This document shows positions 50,899-61,438 of a DNA stretch of 64,000 bases, in pieces (position 1 is the first letter of the stretch; the number at the start of each line of letters is the position of its first letter). The notes under the pieces are model-generated. The model had not been told where the DNA came from. It did not search any database and saw only the letters and a program-made list of their open reading frames with translations. The DNA comes from Pirellulales bacterium. Lineage in GTDB: Bacteria; Planctomycetota; Planctomycetia; Pirellulales; JACPPG01. The stretch covers positions 199,668 to 263,667 of the forward strand of contig DASYDW010000010.1 of NCBI GenBank assembly GCA_036499395.1. The letters are read 5' to 3'. Made by a program: the position numbers and the translations under genes.

Positions 50899-51987
50899 CT
50901 ACTTGCCGGCCTTGTCGATCGCGGCCTTTGCTTCGTCGGCTTCCGTAGTTGATTTCACCAGCTCGCCATTCTCCGGATTCAAGTGCGCGATGGCGCCAGT
51001 GTATTCGATTTTCGCCGACCCACGCAGCGAGGCCGAGAGCTGCTTGAAGACCTCTTGCGTGACGGCGGGCTGAATTTCACGCCGCACATCGCGCCAGGTC
51101 TTATCGCCCGGCTTGATATCCGTGCAAGTGATCAGATGCACTCCCAGGTGAGTTGTGACGGGAGTGCTGATGGCTCCCTTGTCGAGTGCAAACGCGGCTT
51201 TCGAAAACTCCTCGGGCATGATCCCATTGCGGGTGATGAAACCGAGATCGCCATCCTTCTGCCGGCTCGGGCCGCTCGAGTATTTTTTGGCAGCCGCCTC
51301 GAAGGTGATAATCTCGCCGACGATTTCGTTGCGAATTCGCTCGGCCTGCGCCGTGAGCCGGTCGATTTCCTCGGGATCGAGATCGCCGTCCGGGCGCAGC
51401 ACGATGTGCGAAACGCGCAGCTCGGTATCGTCATATTCCTTGCGATGCGCTTCGAAGTACTTCTCCAACGTGTCGTCAGTGATGGCCTTCCGCAGGAATT
51501 TTGTCCACCGCACTTCCCACTTGATCTCGTCGCGGTAGGTCGCCTCGGTCAAACCCATCTGCCCGCGAATGTCGGCCAGATCGCCGTCGGATTTGCGGAG
51601 CGATTTCTGCCGCTCGGCCAGCACCTTGTCGATTTCTGATTCCGAAGCCGTGACCTTCTGCTTGTCGAGGAAGTTATTAATCAGTCGGCGGCTGATCACG
51701 GTTTCCAATGCCTGGGCTTCGAGCGCCGAGAGCGCCGCCTTGCTGGCCGGGCGGCCGCGCAGCGTTTGCTTCACCAGCCGATTCACCTCGGCGCTATCAA
51801 TCGGTTTGTCATCGACGGTCGCCACGACGATTCCCGGCGACGGCAGCGCCGCCACGGCCAGCAATTCGTCGCGCACCCGTTCAGCCTGGGCGAGCGCCGC
51901 GTCCGGCGCCAGTCCGAAGGCGACCAATGCCGCACACAGTCCGATTCTTCCCGTCATCGTTCTCAATGCCATTTCTCTACCTGCCAT
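50899..51987 (-). CDS. Exported parvulin-type peptidyl-prolyl isomerase (SurA/PrsA-like)
   Basis: 362 residues with a signal peptide (the ATG at 51987 is used; internal ATGs at 51972 or 51957 also fit). A helical SurA-like N-terminal domain ('LEAQALETVISRRLINNFLD') is followed by a parvulin core: 'RVSHIVLRPDGDLDPEEIDR', 'FEAAAKKYSSGPSRQKDGDL', 'GFITRNGIMPEEFSKAAFAL' and 'GVHLITCTDIKPG'. Role: periplasmic folding helper for exported proteins. It lies 66 bp downstream of a secreted protein gene on the same strand. Confidence 0.87.
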   Translation of the reverse strand: MAGREMALRTMTGRIGLCAALVAFGLAPDAALAQAERVRDELLAVAALPSPGIVVATVDDKPIDSAEVNRLVKQTLRGRPASKAALSALEAQALETVISRRLINNFLDKQKVTASESEIDKVLAERQKSLRKSDGDLADIRGQMGLTEATYRDEIKWEVRWTKFLRKAITDDTLEKYFEAHRKEYDDTELRVSHIVLRPDGDLDPEEIDRLTAQAERIRNEIVGEIITFEAAAKKYSSGPSRQKDGDLGFITRNGIMPEEFSKAAFALDKGAISTPVTTHLGVHLITCTDIKPGDKTWRDVRREIQPAVTQEVFKQLSASLRGSAKIEYTGAIAHLNPENGELVKSTTEADEAKAAIDKAGK

Positions 51988-52053
51988 TGTCTCTATTTCC
52001 GCTCGCCAGCTGCAGCGAATGCTTCTCGGTATGTCGTTCGCATCGCCACCAGC

Positions 52054-53325
52054 CTAAGGCAGCGCGACGTCGTGCAACTCATAAGGCACCGCGGCGTTCA
52101 TCAGCACCGTCGGTGTTTTGTAGATGAAAGTGTGGTCCGCAATGTCGGGCACATCGAACAAATACGCGACACCGACTTCGTTGTCGGCTTGCCGGGTCGT
52201 TTCCAAGCCGGCGAAATTAATCGATTCTTTACCTGGCGTTTCGAGCGCCGCTTCGTTGTGCAGAATCCAAGTGCGATGCGACTCGAGCGCCTTGCCCGGC
52301 GAATCGAATACCACGCGCACGCGGATCTCCCAGATGTCGTTGTTCTTGCGCGCTTGCTCGAGAATCACTTTCACGGCCCCTTTGCGCTGCTCGATCGGCG
52401 CGCCCGAGGTCAGCTTCTCGAAGCGAAACGTCTCGACCTGGCCGGGAAGCATCACAGAAAAGCTCCCCTTCAAGCTGGTGATTTTCTTCATATCGCGCGA
52501 CGGTAGCGAAAACGTCAGCGGCATGCTCGCCGTCGCATCGCCGGGATTGACCGTGGCTTCGAACTCGCCATTGGGGGCCGCGCCCAGCTTTTCGTTGTTG
52601 TCGCCAATGGCCGTCACCGATTCAGCCGCTTGCGTGATCGCGATGGGCGCCAGTCGCGGTTCCCAGCCGACCTCGACGTCGAGTTTCAATGCCTGGCCAG
52701 TCGCGTCGCGCAGATCGCGCTTGGCCGAAACTTCGGTCGCCTCGACGCGGAACGCGCCGGTGTAGATACCACGATCGTGACGCGGAAGCTCGTTGCCCGA
52801 CCGGTTGACCAGAGCCAGTCCCGGCACGCCGGCATAGGAATAAATGGTCAGGCCCCCCTGATCGAGAATTTGGTCGAAGGCGGACCAGAACGGCGTTTTG
52901 TCGAACGTGAGATCGAACGTCTTCTTATCCGGCTGCTGACCGAAGTCGCGACGAAAGTCGACCAGCTTGTTGCCGGTTTGCTTTTCAATCGCCGCGATCA
53001 CTTCGGATAGCGGAATTGCTGTGCCTGAGAGGGTTAGCTCGCTGGCCTTCACCTCTTGCTCGCCGCGCAGCGTTTCTAGTTGCGTGCGAACGCGGGCTAG
53101 CCGCAGCTTGACCTCCGCGCTGCCGTCCTCGGCCGATGGCAACAGGGGAAGCACCGCCGGGCCGAGCTTGAGCAATTGCTGCTCGGCATCCTCGCGGCGA
53201 GTTTTTTCCGACGCGTCGAGCTGGCGGACCAGCTTGGTCACCGTGGGCGCCAGATCGTCCGCCCGCGCCGTGACCTGGGCCAACAGCAGCAAGGCCGGCA
53301 GGAACGTGAGGACTGCTTGATTCAT
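52054..53325 (-). CDS. Secreted protein of unknown function with HEAT-like N-terminus
   Basis: The ATG at 53325 opens a signal peptide (MNQAVLTFLPALLLLAQVTA); the frame extends to 53460 without support. 423 residues. The N-terminal part ('LVRQLDASEKTRREDAEQQL', 'LLKLGPAVLPLLP') looks like a HEAT-type helical pair. Next comes 'IPLSEVIAAIEKQTGNKLVD', similar to secretin/TonB short N-terminal-type folds, then a beta-rich C-terminal half. No enzyme motif seen. It is followed by the isomerase gene, perhaps in one operon. Confidence 0.7.
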   Translation of the reverse strand: MNQAVLTFLPALLLLAQVTARADDLAPTVTKLVRQLDASEKTRREDAEQQLLKLGPAVLPLLPSAEDGSAEVKLRLARVRTQLETLRGEQEVKASELTLSGTAIPLSEVIAAIEKQTGNKLVDFRRDFGQQPDKKTFDLTFDKTPFWSAFDQILDQGGLTIYSYAGVPGLALVNRSGNELPRHDRGIYTGAFRVEATEVSAKRDLRDATGQALKLDVEVGWEPRLAPIAITQAAESVTAIGDNNEKLGAAPNGEFEATVNPGDATASMPLTFSLPSRDMKKITSLKGSFSVMLPGQVETFRFEKLTSGAPIEQRKGAVKVILEQARKNNDIWEIRVRVVFDSPGKALESHRTWILHNEAALETPGKESINFAGLETTRQADNEVGVAYLFDVPDIADHTFIYKTPTVLMNAAVPYELHDVALP

Positions 53326-53954
53326 CGATCGATCGCTTGCGGCTGAGATATTTGCGGGGCTTCCTGCCGACGTCACCGCGGATTGCCGTAGGGCCCACGG
53401 AACAGGCCACCATGAAAACGAGTGCCTCGGAAATGCCCGACCGCGCCAAGGCAGCATCATCCCCTAACGGGCCGGTTCTTTGATTCTACGCCCGCCGCGC
53501 GGGGGTCGCCACAATGCCCCGCGCTCGGAAGATTCGCAGCATCACGCGGTGCGGTTGCCTTGGCAACATTATGCCGGTTGTAGGGTACTCATCCCTTCCG
53601 GTACGGCTTTCAGGCCGAGCGGCCTTTGCGCAACATGCTACGTCAGTCGATGGCGGCCGTATTGGCGCTCGACTGTTACCTGGCCTCCCGGCCATAAAGT
53701 TCCGGGCCGACGCATGTTGTGGTCGGCGCGCGCGGCGCACTACAATATCGGCCTGGGTGCCGGCCGAGGGGGCCGTCGTTCGCCTGCGTTATCTAAAACG
53801 ACGGCAGGCCCAAGGTCGCGAATACCATCAACGATTGCCATGCGACGGGTAGCGTGGGGTGCGCGCTGAGGCAGCCCCGGTTGCTAAGTCATCTGTCTCT
53901 CGTGTCGACGGCTCATTTCCAAGCGGGAACATCTTGCGCTGTGAGGGGGATTGC
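53326..53954. other. Intergenic region before the acyl-CoA ligase
   Basis: 629 bp, divergent promoter region. Open frames are present but look like noise. It holds a palindrome GTTGCC-TT-GGCAAC near 53556 and a TACAAT box near 53740 that could be a -10 for the ligase gene. Confidence 0.45.
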
Positions 53955-55622
<1,668 letters not shown>

Positions 55623-55760
55623 CAACGCCCGGCTTGACCAGCGGTGCCTAGAATTACGTGCGGTTGGAAATTCAGCGTGGTGTGGCGGTGGTGTAGGTCC
55701 TGCTGCGAGCCGCGGCAGGCGTGAATACAATTCTGGCGCGTTTTGTGAAGGAGTATCGTC

Positions 55761-56915
55761 ATGCCTCAACCAGTTATTATCGACGCCGTGCGCACCCCGT
55801 TCGGTCGCAAAGGGGGCGCGTTTCGTGAGATTCGTCCCGATGTGCTGCTGTCGTTGGCCTTGCGTGGGCTGACCGATCGCACCGGTGTCGACCCTGCGAA
55901 AATCGAAGACGTCGTGACCGGCTGCGTAACGCAAGCCGGCGAACAAGGTGCGAACGTCGGTCGCTTGGGTGTGCTGTTGGCCGGCTTCCCGGTCGAAGTG
56001 CCGGCCGTGTCATTGAACCGGATGTGTGGATCGGCGCAGCAGGCCATTCATTTCGCCGCCCAGGCCATCGGCGCAGGCGATGCCGCCTACACGATCGGCG
56101 CCGGGGTCGAACACATGACTCGGGCTCCCATGTTCAGCGACGTCGGCACACTCGATAAGTTGAATCCGCTGTTGTTCGAGCGCTTCGACCTGATCCATCA
56201 AGGTGAAAGTGCCGAACGCATGGCGGACAAGTACAAGCTCTCGCGCCAGGACGTCGATGCTTTCTCGATGGAAAGTCATCGCCGTGCCGCCGTGGCCGCC
56301 AAGGAACACCGCAACAAGGAAATCCTGCCAACCGACGGCATCGACGGCGCAGGCAACAAGATCACTCTCACGCGCGATGAGGGAATTCGCGAAGTGATCG
56401 ATGCTGCGAAGATCGCCGCGCTGCCTACAGTGTTTCGCCCGGATGGGGGCGGCGTGGTCACGGCCGCCAACAGCAGCCAGGTTTCCGACGGTGCCGCGGC
56501 CGTGCTCGTGGCCGATCGCGAAGTGGCCCTGACCGACGGACTAAAGCCGCGGGCCCGCTTCCTGGCCCGCGTCGCCGTGGGAGATGATCCCACGTTGCAA
56601 CTGGCCGGCGTCATTCCCGCTACGGTCAAAGCGCTGAAGCGAGCGGGGCTGACGATCAACGACATCGACTGGTTCGAAATCAACGAAGCGTTCGCATCGG
56701 TCGTCCTCGGCTGGGCCAAGGAATTGAAGCCGAAGATGGAACGCGTCAATCCGTGGGGAGGCGCAATCGCACACGGGCATCCGTTGGGTGCCACCGGTGC
56801 CGGACTGATGGCCAAGATGCTCACTGGCCTAGAAGCCACCGGCGGACGCTTGGGCCTGCAAACCATGTGCATCGGCCACGGCATGGCCACGGCCACGATC
56901 ATTGAACGACTGTGA
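55761..56915 (+). CDS. Thiolase (acetyl-CoA C-acyltransferase)
   Basis: 384 residues. The active cysteine is in '[20 protein letters not shown]'; the second-half signatures are '[11 protein letters not shown]', '[20 protein letters not shown]' (His) and '[17 protein letters not shown]' (second Cys). Degradative-type thiolase cleaving 3-ketoacyl-CoA. A TACAAT box at 55726-55731 and a GAAGGAG ribosome site precede it. It lies between an acyl-CoA ligase and a short-chain dehydrogenase. Confidence 0.93.
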   Translation: MPQPVIIDAVRTPFGRKGGAFREIRPDVLLSLALRGLTDRTGVDPAKIEDVVTGCVTQAGEQGANVGRLGVLLAGFPVEVPAVSLNRMCGSAQQAIHFAAQAIGAGDAAYTIGAGVEHMTRAPMFSDVGTLDKLNPLLFERFDLIHQGESAERMADKYKLSRQDVDAFSMESHRRAAVAAKEHRNKEILPTDGIDGAGNKITLTRDEGIREVIDAAKIAALPTVFRPDGGGVVTAANSSQVSDGAAAVLVADREVALTDGLKPRARFLARVAVGDDPTLQLAGVIPATVKALKRAGLTINDIDWFEINEAFASVVLGWAKELKPKMERVNPWGGAIAHGHPLGATGAGLMAKMLTGLEATGGRLGLQTMCIGHGMATATIIERL

Positions 56916-57081
56916 TGTAAAGCCGGCAGTCGGCAGAGGGAAGCAGGTAGTTACGAGCCGGACGACAGTCGTTTGAGTCGCCCAGCGTTCGAGGCGCCTT
57001 ACTCTCAACTTCCCATTGCCGGCTGCCTTCTGCCAACTTCCTCTACTGACTACCAACTACTGAATACCGACTATTATCCCC

Positions 57082-57849
57082 ATGCAACTCAAAGACGCGA
57101 CGTTTCTAGTGACCGGCGGTGGATCGGGTTTGGGCGCGGCGACCGTTCGCGAATTGGTTCGCGCCGGCGCCAATTGCATCATTGCCGATGTGAACGAAGA
57201 GGCGGGCCGGGGCTTGGCTGCCGAAATCGGAAAGGCGGCTCGTTTCGTTAAGACCGACGTCACCGACGAGGCCAGCGTGCAGGCGGCCGTCGACGAGGCC
57301 GTTCGCAGCTACGGCAATCTGCGCGGCGCGGTGAATTGTGCCGGCATCGGTATCGCGGCGCGCGTGCTGGGGCGCGACAGCGTGCATGACCTGAGCGTCT
57401 TTTCGCGCGTGATCCAAATCAATTTGATCGGCACTTTCAACGTGATTCGTTTGGCTGCCGCGGCAATTTCACAGGCTGAGCCGCTGGCCGATGGTGAGCG
57501 CGGCGTAATCGTCAACACGGCCAGCGTCGCCGCGTTCGACGGGCAGATCGGCCAGGCGGCTTACTCGGCATCAAAAGGGGGCGTCGTGGGCATGACGCTG
57601 CCGATCGCGCGCGAGTTCGCCAAGCTGGGCATTCGCGTCGTCACGATCGCGCCAGGCCTATTCAACACGCCGATGATGGCCGCCTTGCCTGAGGAAGCCA
57701 AGAAATCGCTTGGCGCGCAAGTCCCCTTTCCGCCCCGCTTGGGCGAGCCTACCGAGTACGCGGCACTGGTGCGTCACATCGCCGAGAACGTGATGCTCAA
57801 CGGCGAAACCATCCGCCTCGACGGCGCCATCCGCATGGCACCCAAATAA
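57082..57849 (+). CDS. Short-chain dehydrogenase, 3-hydroxyacyl-CoA dehydrogenase type
   Basis: 255 residues. Cofactor motif '[17 protein letters not shown]', 'NCAGIG', catalytic Ser in '[15 protein letters not shown]', and YxxxK in '[16 protein letters not shown]'. The order and spacing resemble HSD17B10/type-2 3-hydroxyacyl-CoA dehydrogenases, with '[14 protein letters not shown]' near the C-terminus. Presumed step: oxidation of 3-hydroxyacyl-CoA with NAD+. It completes a ligase/thiolase/dehydrogenase set. Confidence 0.87.
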   Translation: MQLKDATFLVTGGGSGLGAATVRELVRAGANCIIADVNEEAGRGLAAEIGKAARFVKTDVTDEASVQAAVDEAVRSYGNLRGAVNCAGIGIAARVLGRDSVHDLSVFSRVIQINLIGTFNVIRLAAAAISQAEPLADGERGVIVNTASVAAFDGQIGQAAYSASKGGVVGMTLPIAREFAKLGIRVVTIAPGLFNTPMMAALPEEAKKSLGAQVPFPPRLGEPTEYAALVRHIAENVMLNGETIRLDGAIRMAPK

Positions 57850-57854
57850 ACGAC

Positions 57855-57962
57855 TGGGGGGCGGGCGTCCCGCCCGCCTTTGAACGATCTTCTTCTTGCG
57901 CTGTGCTTTCGTGTGTGTAGTAAGTAGTAATTCGTCAAGGCGGGCGAGACGCCAGCCCCCCA
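57855..57962. repeat. REP pair (BIME-like), copy 1, upstream of the transposase
   Basis: A 26-nt palindromic unit (57855-57880) and an inverted second unit (57937-57962) around a spacer of about 56 nt. The pair, spacer and about 30 nt further right recur almost unchanged downstream of the transposase. Confidence 0.85.
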
Positions 57963-57996
57963 TTGATAGCCGAAACCTCGATCACTGTGTGACCCT

Positions 57997-58584
57997 ATGT
58001 CGCACGAGAAGGCGTCACCCAAGGGCTGGTATCGCCGCGGCGTACAGCATCCGCCGCATTTCGACGGCGGTGCGTTTCCGCAGTTTGTTACCTTTCGGCT
58101 GCAGGGAACCTTGCCGCAGGAGAAGCTGATCGCTTGGCGCGAACGATTGTACAACGGACTGCTATCCGCGGAAGAATTTCACAGCCGCATCGAGTCCTAT
58201 CTCGACGCAGGCGCCGGCGAATGTTGGTTGCGTGACGAACGAGTTGCATCGGTCGTGCAAGAGTCGCTGCAATTCTTCGACAACGTCCGCTATATCATCC
58301 ATGGTTGGGTCGTGATGCCCAACCATGTGCATTTACTATTCACACCGATGAGCGGCCACTCGCTGGCAAAAATCGTGGGAGCGTGGAAGTCGTACTCGGC
58401 GAAACAGGCAAACGCGGTTTTGGGCCGCTCGGGAGCCTTTTGGCAGGACGACTATTTTGACCGCTACATTCGAGACCTCGATCATTTTGAAGCGACGCTG
58501 TGGTACATCGCGCACAATCCAGTCGCCGCCGGCCTTTGTGGATCAAGCGAATGTTGGCAATTCAGTCACGCAGGCGCGCATTGA
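57997..58584 (+). CDS. REP-associated tyrosine transposase (RAYT, Y1/HUH family)
   Basis: 195 residues. HUH motif H110-V-H112 in 'HGWVVMPNHVHLLFTPMSG' and the nucleophile-type tyrosine region 'FWQDDYFDRYIRD' (Y153/Y157). The full single-domain Y1_Tnp fold appears intact. Family role: single-strand nicking and joining at REP palindromes. It is flanked on both sides by near-identical REP pairs, the expected substrate. 'Domesticated' or mobile status cannot be told. Confidence 0.9.
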   Translation: MSHEKASPKGWYRRGVQHPPHFDGGAFPQFVTFRLQGTLPQEKLIAWRERLYNGLLSAEEFHSRIESYLDAGAGECWLRDERVASVVQESLQFFDNVRYIIHGWVVMPNHVHLLFTPMSGHSLAKIVGAWKSYSAKQANAVLGRSGAFWQDDYFDRYIRDLDHFEATLWYIAHNPVAAGLCGSSECWQFSHAGAH

Positions 58585-58591
58585 GTTGCCC

Positions 58592-58700
58592 TGGGGGGGC
58601 GGGCGTCCCGCCCGCCTTTGAACGATCTTCTTCTTGCGCTGTGCTTTCACGTGTGTAGTAAGTAGTAATTCGTCAAGGCGGGCGAGACGCCCGCCCCCCA
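58592..58700. repeat. REP pair (BIME-like), copy 2, downstream of the transposase
   Basis: Units at 58592-58618 and 58675-58700 in inverted orientation. The spacer differs from copy 1 by only a base or two. It is in direct orientation with copy 1, so the transposase gene is bounded by direct repeats of about 140 bp. The rest of the gap (to 58899) shows nothing else. Confidence 0.85.
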
Positions 58701-58899
58701 TTGATAGTCGACACTCGCATCGCTGTGTGACCGCTGGGCTGGCGCATATTGAATGAGCGAGCGGCGACGAGTTTTCAGAGCTAATTGCTAGGTTTCTGTT
58801 AGCCTTGCGCTAGTTCTTTGTGCAACGCTTGAAATGTCGGCCGCCGGTTTTACGCTGCACCATGACGATTTCCCTCAATTCGCGTCACGGTGACTCTCT

Positions 58900-59973
58900 A
58901 TGCCCAGTTTCGATCCTTCTCAAGCGGCGCCCGGGTTCTCGATCAAACGCGTAACGATCGTGCTGCTCCCTGTGTTTGTCGCCGCCCTTGCGTTCCTCGC
59001 CTACAAGTATCGGGCCTACGAATCGGACGCCCAGGCCCAAGGGGAGCGCATGCTGCTGGGAACGCTGGGACTCGCCAAGCCCACCAAGAACCGGCTGAAC
59101 GATCGCTTCCGAGATGCGAATGCTGATCTGGTCGCCGACGCGCCGAATGATCCCGCCCAGTGCGTCTCGCCTGACACGCTCTATTTTTCTTATGTCGGTG
59201 GCGACGATGCCGACCGGCAGCACGCGGCCTGGCAAGAATTTGTCGCGGCGCTCGCTTCGAACACCGGTAAGAAGGTCGAGTACCTGGATCTCGCTTCGAT
59301 CAAGGAACAGTTGGACGCGCTGCGCGAGGGACGCTTGCACATCGCGGGCGTCAACACAGGTAACGTGCCGGCGGCCGTCAATCAGTGCGGTTTCGTGCCG
59401 GTCTTCACGCTGGGTGACGCCAAGGGGACGTTTGGCTACACGGTGAAAATCATCGTCCCGACCGGGAGCCCGATCAAAAGCGTGACCGACCTGCGTGGCA
59501 AGCGGTTGGCCCTGACAGAGCCCGGAAGCAACTCCGGTTACAAGGCGCCGCTGGTGCTGTTGATGAACGACTTTGACTTGTTGCCGCAGCGCGACTTCGA
59601 GTGGGCGTTCACCTACGGACACGACGCGTCAATCCAGGGAATTGCCAGCGGCAAATATCAGGCGGCTCCCACGGCCAGCGACATGCTGGCCCGGGCCACA
59701 TCACGCGGCGAAATCGATGATTCGAAATATCGCGTGATCTACGAGTCGGAACGATTCCCGCCGGCTTCGCTCGGTTACGTCCATAACCTGGCCCCAGAAC
59801 TCGCCGAAAAAGTGACGCGAACGTTCAAAGACTTCAACTGGTCTGGTACCGGACTCGAACGAGAATTTGCGCCATCAGGGGTCACATCGTTCGTGCCCGT
59901 GCGCTACAAGGACGACTGGGCCCTTGTGCGCCGCATCGATGATGCAATGGGCACGACGTACGTCACACCGTAG
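58900..59973 (+). CDS. PhnD-like phosphate/phosphonate-binding protein, membrane anchored
   Basis: 357 residues. One N-terminal helix ('RVTIVLLPVFVAALAFLAYK') without an obvious cleavage site suggests an anchor. The body is a periplasmic binding protein II fold of PhnD type: 'LYFSYVGGDDADRQHAAWQE', 'LREGRLHIAGVNTGNVPAAV', 'VTDLRGKRLALTEPGSNSGY', 'YGHDASIQGIASGKYQAAPT', 'SLGYVHNLAPELAEKVTRTF'. No ABC permease or ATPase gene is adjacent; the downstream sequence is a REP pair. It may bind phosphate or phosphonate for a distant transporter or act in sensing. Confidence 0.8.
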   Translation: MPSFDPSQAAPGFSIKRVTIVLLPVFVAALAFLAYKYRAYESDAQAQGERMLLGTLGLAKPTKNRLNDRFRDANADLVADAPNDPAQCVSPDTLYFSYVGGDDADRQHAAWQEFVAALASNTGKKVEYLDLASIKEQLDALREGRLHIAGVNTGNVPAAVNQCGFVPVFTLGDAKGTFGYTVKIIVPTGSPIKSVTDLRGKRLALTEPGSNSGYKAPLVLLMNDFDLLPQRDFEWAFTYGHDASIQGIASGKYQAAPTASDMLARATSRGEIDDSKYRVIYESERFPPASLGYVHNLAPELAEKVTRTFKDFNWSGTGLEREFAPSGVTSFVPVRYKDDWALVRRIDDAMGTTYVTP

Positions 59974-59982
59974 GTGACTCCG

Positions 59983-60158
59983 TGGGGGACGGGCGTCCCG
60001 CCCGCCTTGATCTCCTTCTCTTTCCGATTTGCGTTCGATTCGCATTTCCTGAAATTGACGCGACTTTGCCCGCCTTTCGAACGACCTCATTCTTGCGTCG
60101 CGCTTTCATGTGCAGCGTGCATCAACGCAATGATGGCGGGCGAGACGCCCGCCCCCCA
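59983..60158. repeat. REP pair, copy 3, with a longer diverged spacer
   Basis: Units at 59983-60008 and 60133-60158 match those around the transposase, but the spacer is about 124 nt and only weakly related ('GAACGACCTCATTCTTGCGT' resembles the spacer word of copies 1 and 2). The rest of the 59974-60574 gap has one hairpin (60208-60241) and no gene. Confidence 0.8.
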
Positions 60159-60207
60159 ACACGGCATGCTCTCGACGCAATCCCAAACCGGCGAGCGCAA
60201 AAAGAAT

Positions 60208-60241
60208 GCCACCAGGTCGCTCCGAGAAGCAACCTGGTGGC
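60208..60241 (-). terminator. Rho-independent terminator-like hairpin
   Basis: GCCACCAGGT (60208-60217) and ACCTGGTGGC (60232-60241), perfect 10 bp, 14-nt loop. On the minus strand it is followed by ATTCTTTTT. It sits about 335 bp after the RraA-family stop, so it ends either a long 3' tail or an unannotated transcript. Confidence 0.65.
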
Positions 60242-60574
60242 GGCGCGGGAGAAATGTTGGCGGTGCGACGGTTTGTTTTTCGACAGCCGAAGCTGACGGC
60301 GTGTCCGCTCAAGATGCGGGAATCAATGGCGCTTGACACACTCCCCGGAACGCGTCGCACTTCCAAAAGGTCAGGCGTAGATCGAGGGTGACGATCAAGC
60401 CGACGCCCGACACTATAGAGGCGCCGCGTTCGAGTATCGTCAGCGTCAAGTTAGATTTGTGTGCGATTCGCCGCTGCATTCTTGCGCACACTGGCGACAA
60501 ATTCACCACGGGCTATTCGCCCCAAGTGCGCGACGGGCGGATTACCACGACGACCGTCAAAGCTTAATGAAACT

Positions 60575-61303
60575 TTACCGGTTAGCCTTGGCCTTTTCGG
60601 TCAGCTTTGTGATCACGGCGCCGTATTCCTGGCGCGCGGCGGTGTAGCCGGCCACGGTTTTTGCACCGGTCGAGCGAAGATAATCAAGAATGATTTTCTC
60701 GGCGGCCACGAACTCGGCCGAAAGATCGGCCACGGCCGCGGCGATCTTCGTGGGAATGCTCGTCACGCCGTTGGTATCGCCGTGCAGCAAGTCGCCTTGC
60801 GAAACCATCAGCCCCCCCACGCGCACCGGCACGCCGATGTGCAGCATGTGGCAGTAGCCGTGCGAGCAGATCGTGCCGCCGGTGAAGACCGGGTAGCGAA
60901 TCGCACGGACCTGGTCCAGGTCGCGGCCGGCCCCGCTGGTGATCAAGCCCACTGAGCCGTAAGCCTGATAGGTCGAGCACATGATCTCGCCGAACGTGGC
61001 TGCCACGGCGTGATCGTCCAGGTCTTGAAAGACGACCACGGCCGGGCCGGGCAGGTCTGCAAATGTTTCCAGTTGCTTTTCCATCGAACCGTAGGCGTCG
61101 CCACCGGTCGGCGCCGCATCGCTACGGAAGGCGGTCGTGCAGGCAAAGCCAACCATCGGCGGCAGCTCGGGGAAGCAGGACTTGATCCGCCCGTCCATAT
61201 AACCGCGGTTGCGCGGGATCACATCGAACAATTCAATGACGTTGCAAATCGTGGGTGTATCGAACTGGCGGAGCTTGTCGAGCGTTACAGCGGTAATGGC
61301 CAT
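60575..61303 (-). CDS. RraA-family protein (HMG aldolase / RraA-like)
   Basis: 242 residues. 'FDTPTICNVIELFDVIPRNR', 'GSVGLITSGAGRDLDQVRAI', 'FTGGTICSHGYCHMLHIGVP' and 'GDLLHGDTNGVTSIPTKIA' match the RraA fold, with the Arg-Asp pair and the metal-site acidic motif. Members are 4-hydroxy-4-methyl-2-oxoglutarate/oxaloacetate aldolases or RNase E regulators; sequence alone does not decide. About 240 residues is longer than E. coli RraA (about 160). It is separated from glnA by a strong terminator. Confidence 0.8.
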   Translation of the reverse strand: MAITAVTLDKLRQFDTPTICNVIELFDVIPRNRGYMDGRIKSCFPELPPMVGFACTTAFRSDAAPTGGDAYGSMEKQLETFADLPGPAVVVFQDLDDHAVAATFGEIMCSTYQAYGSVGLITSGAGRDLDQVRAIRYPVFTGGTICSHGYCHMLHIGVPVRVGGLMVSQGDLLHGDTNGVTSIPTKIAAAVADLSAEFVAAEKIILDYLRSTGAKTVAGYTAARQEYGAVITKLTEKAKANR

Positions 61304-61329
61304 CGCGAATGATTACCTGTTTCTAAAAG

Positions 61330-61368
61330 AAAAAACGCCGGGTTGGCAGTCAAACTACCAACCCGGCG
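61330..61368 (-). terminator. Rho-independent terminator of glnA
   Basis: Perfect 11-bp stem (CGCCGGGTTGG and CCAACCCGGCG, 61336-61346 and 61358-61368) with an 11-nt loop, followed on the minus strand by TTTTTTCTTTT. It lies 70 bp after the glnA stop. Confidence 0.9.
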
Positions 61369-61438
61369 ATGAGAGTCAAGCGAACGCCCGTCCTTGACGG
61401 AAGGGCCCAAGAGTCGCGCATACCATGACTCGTTGGTT

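Noticed and set aside
57855..58700. CRISPR array suggested by repeated palindromes
   Set aside because: Only paired inverted palindromes with conserved, not unique, spacers; this is a REP/BIME structure beside a RAYT gene.
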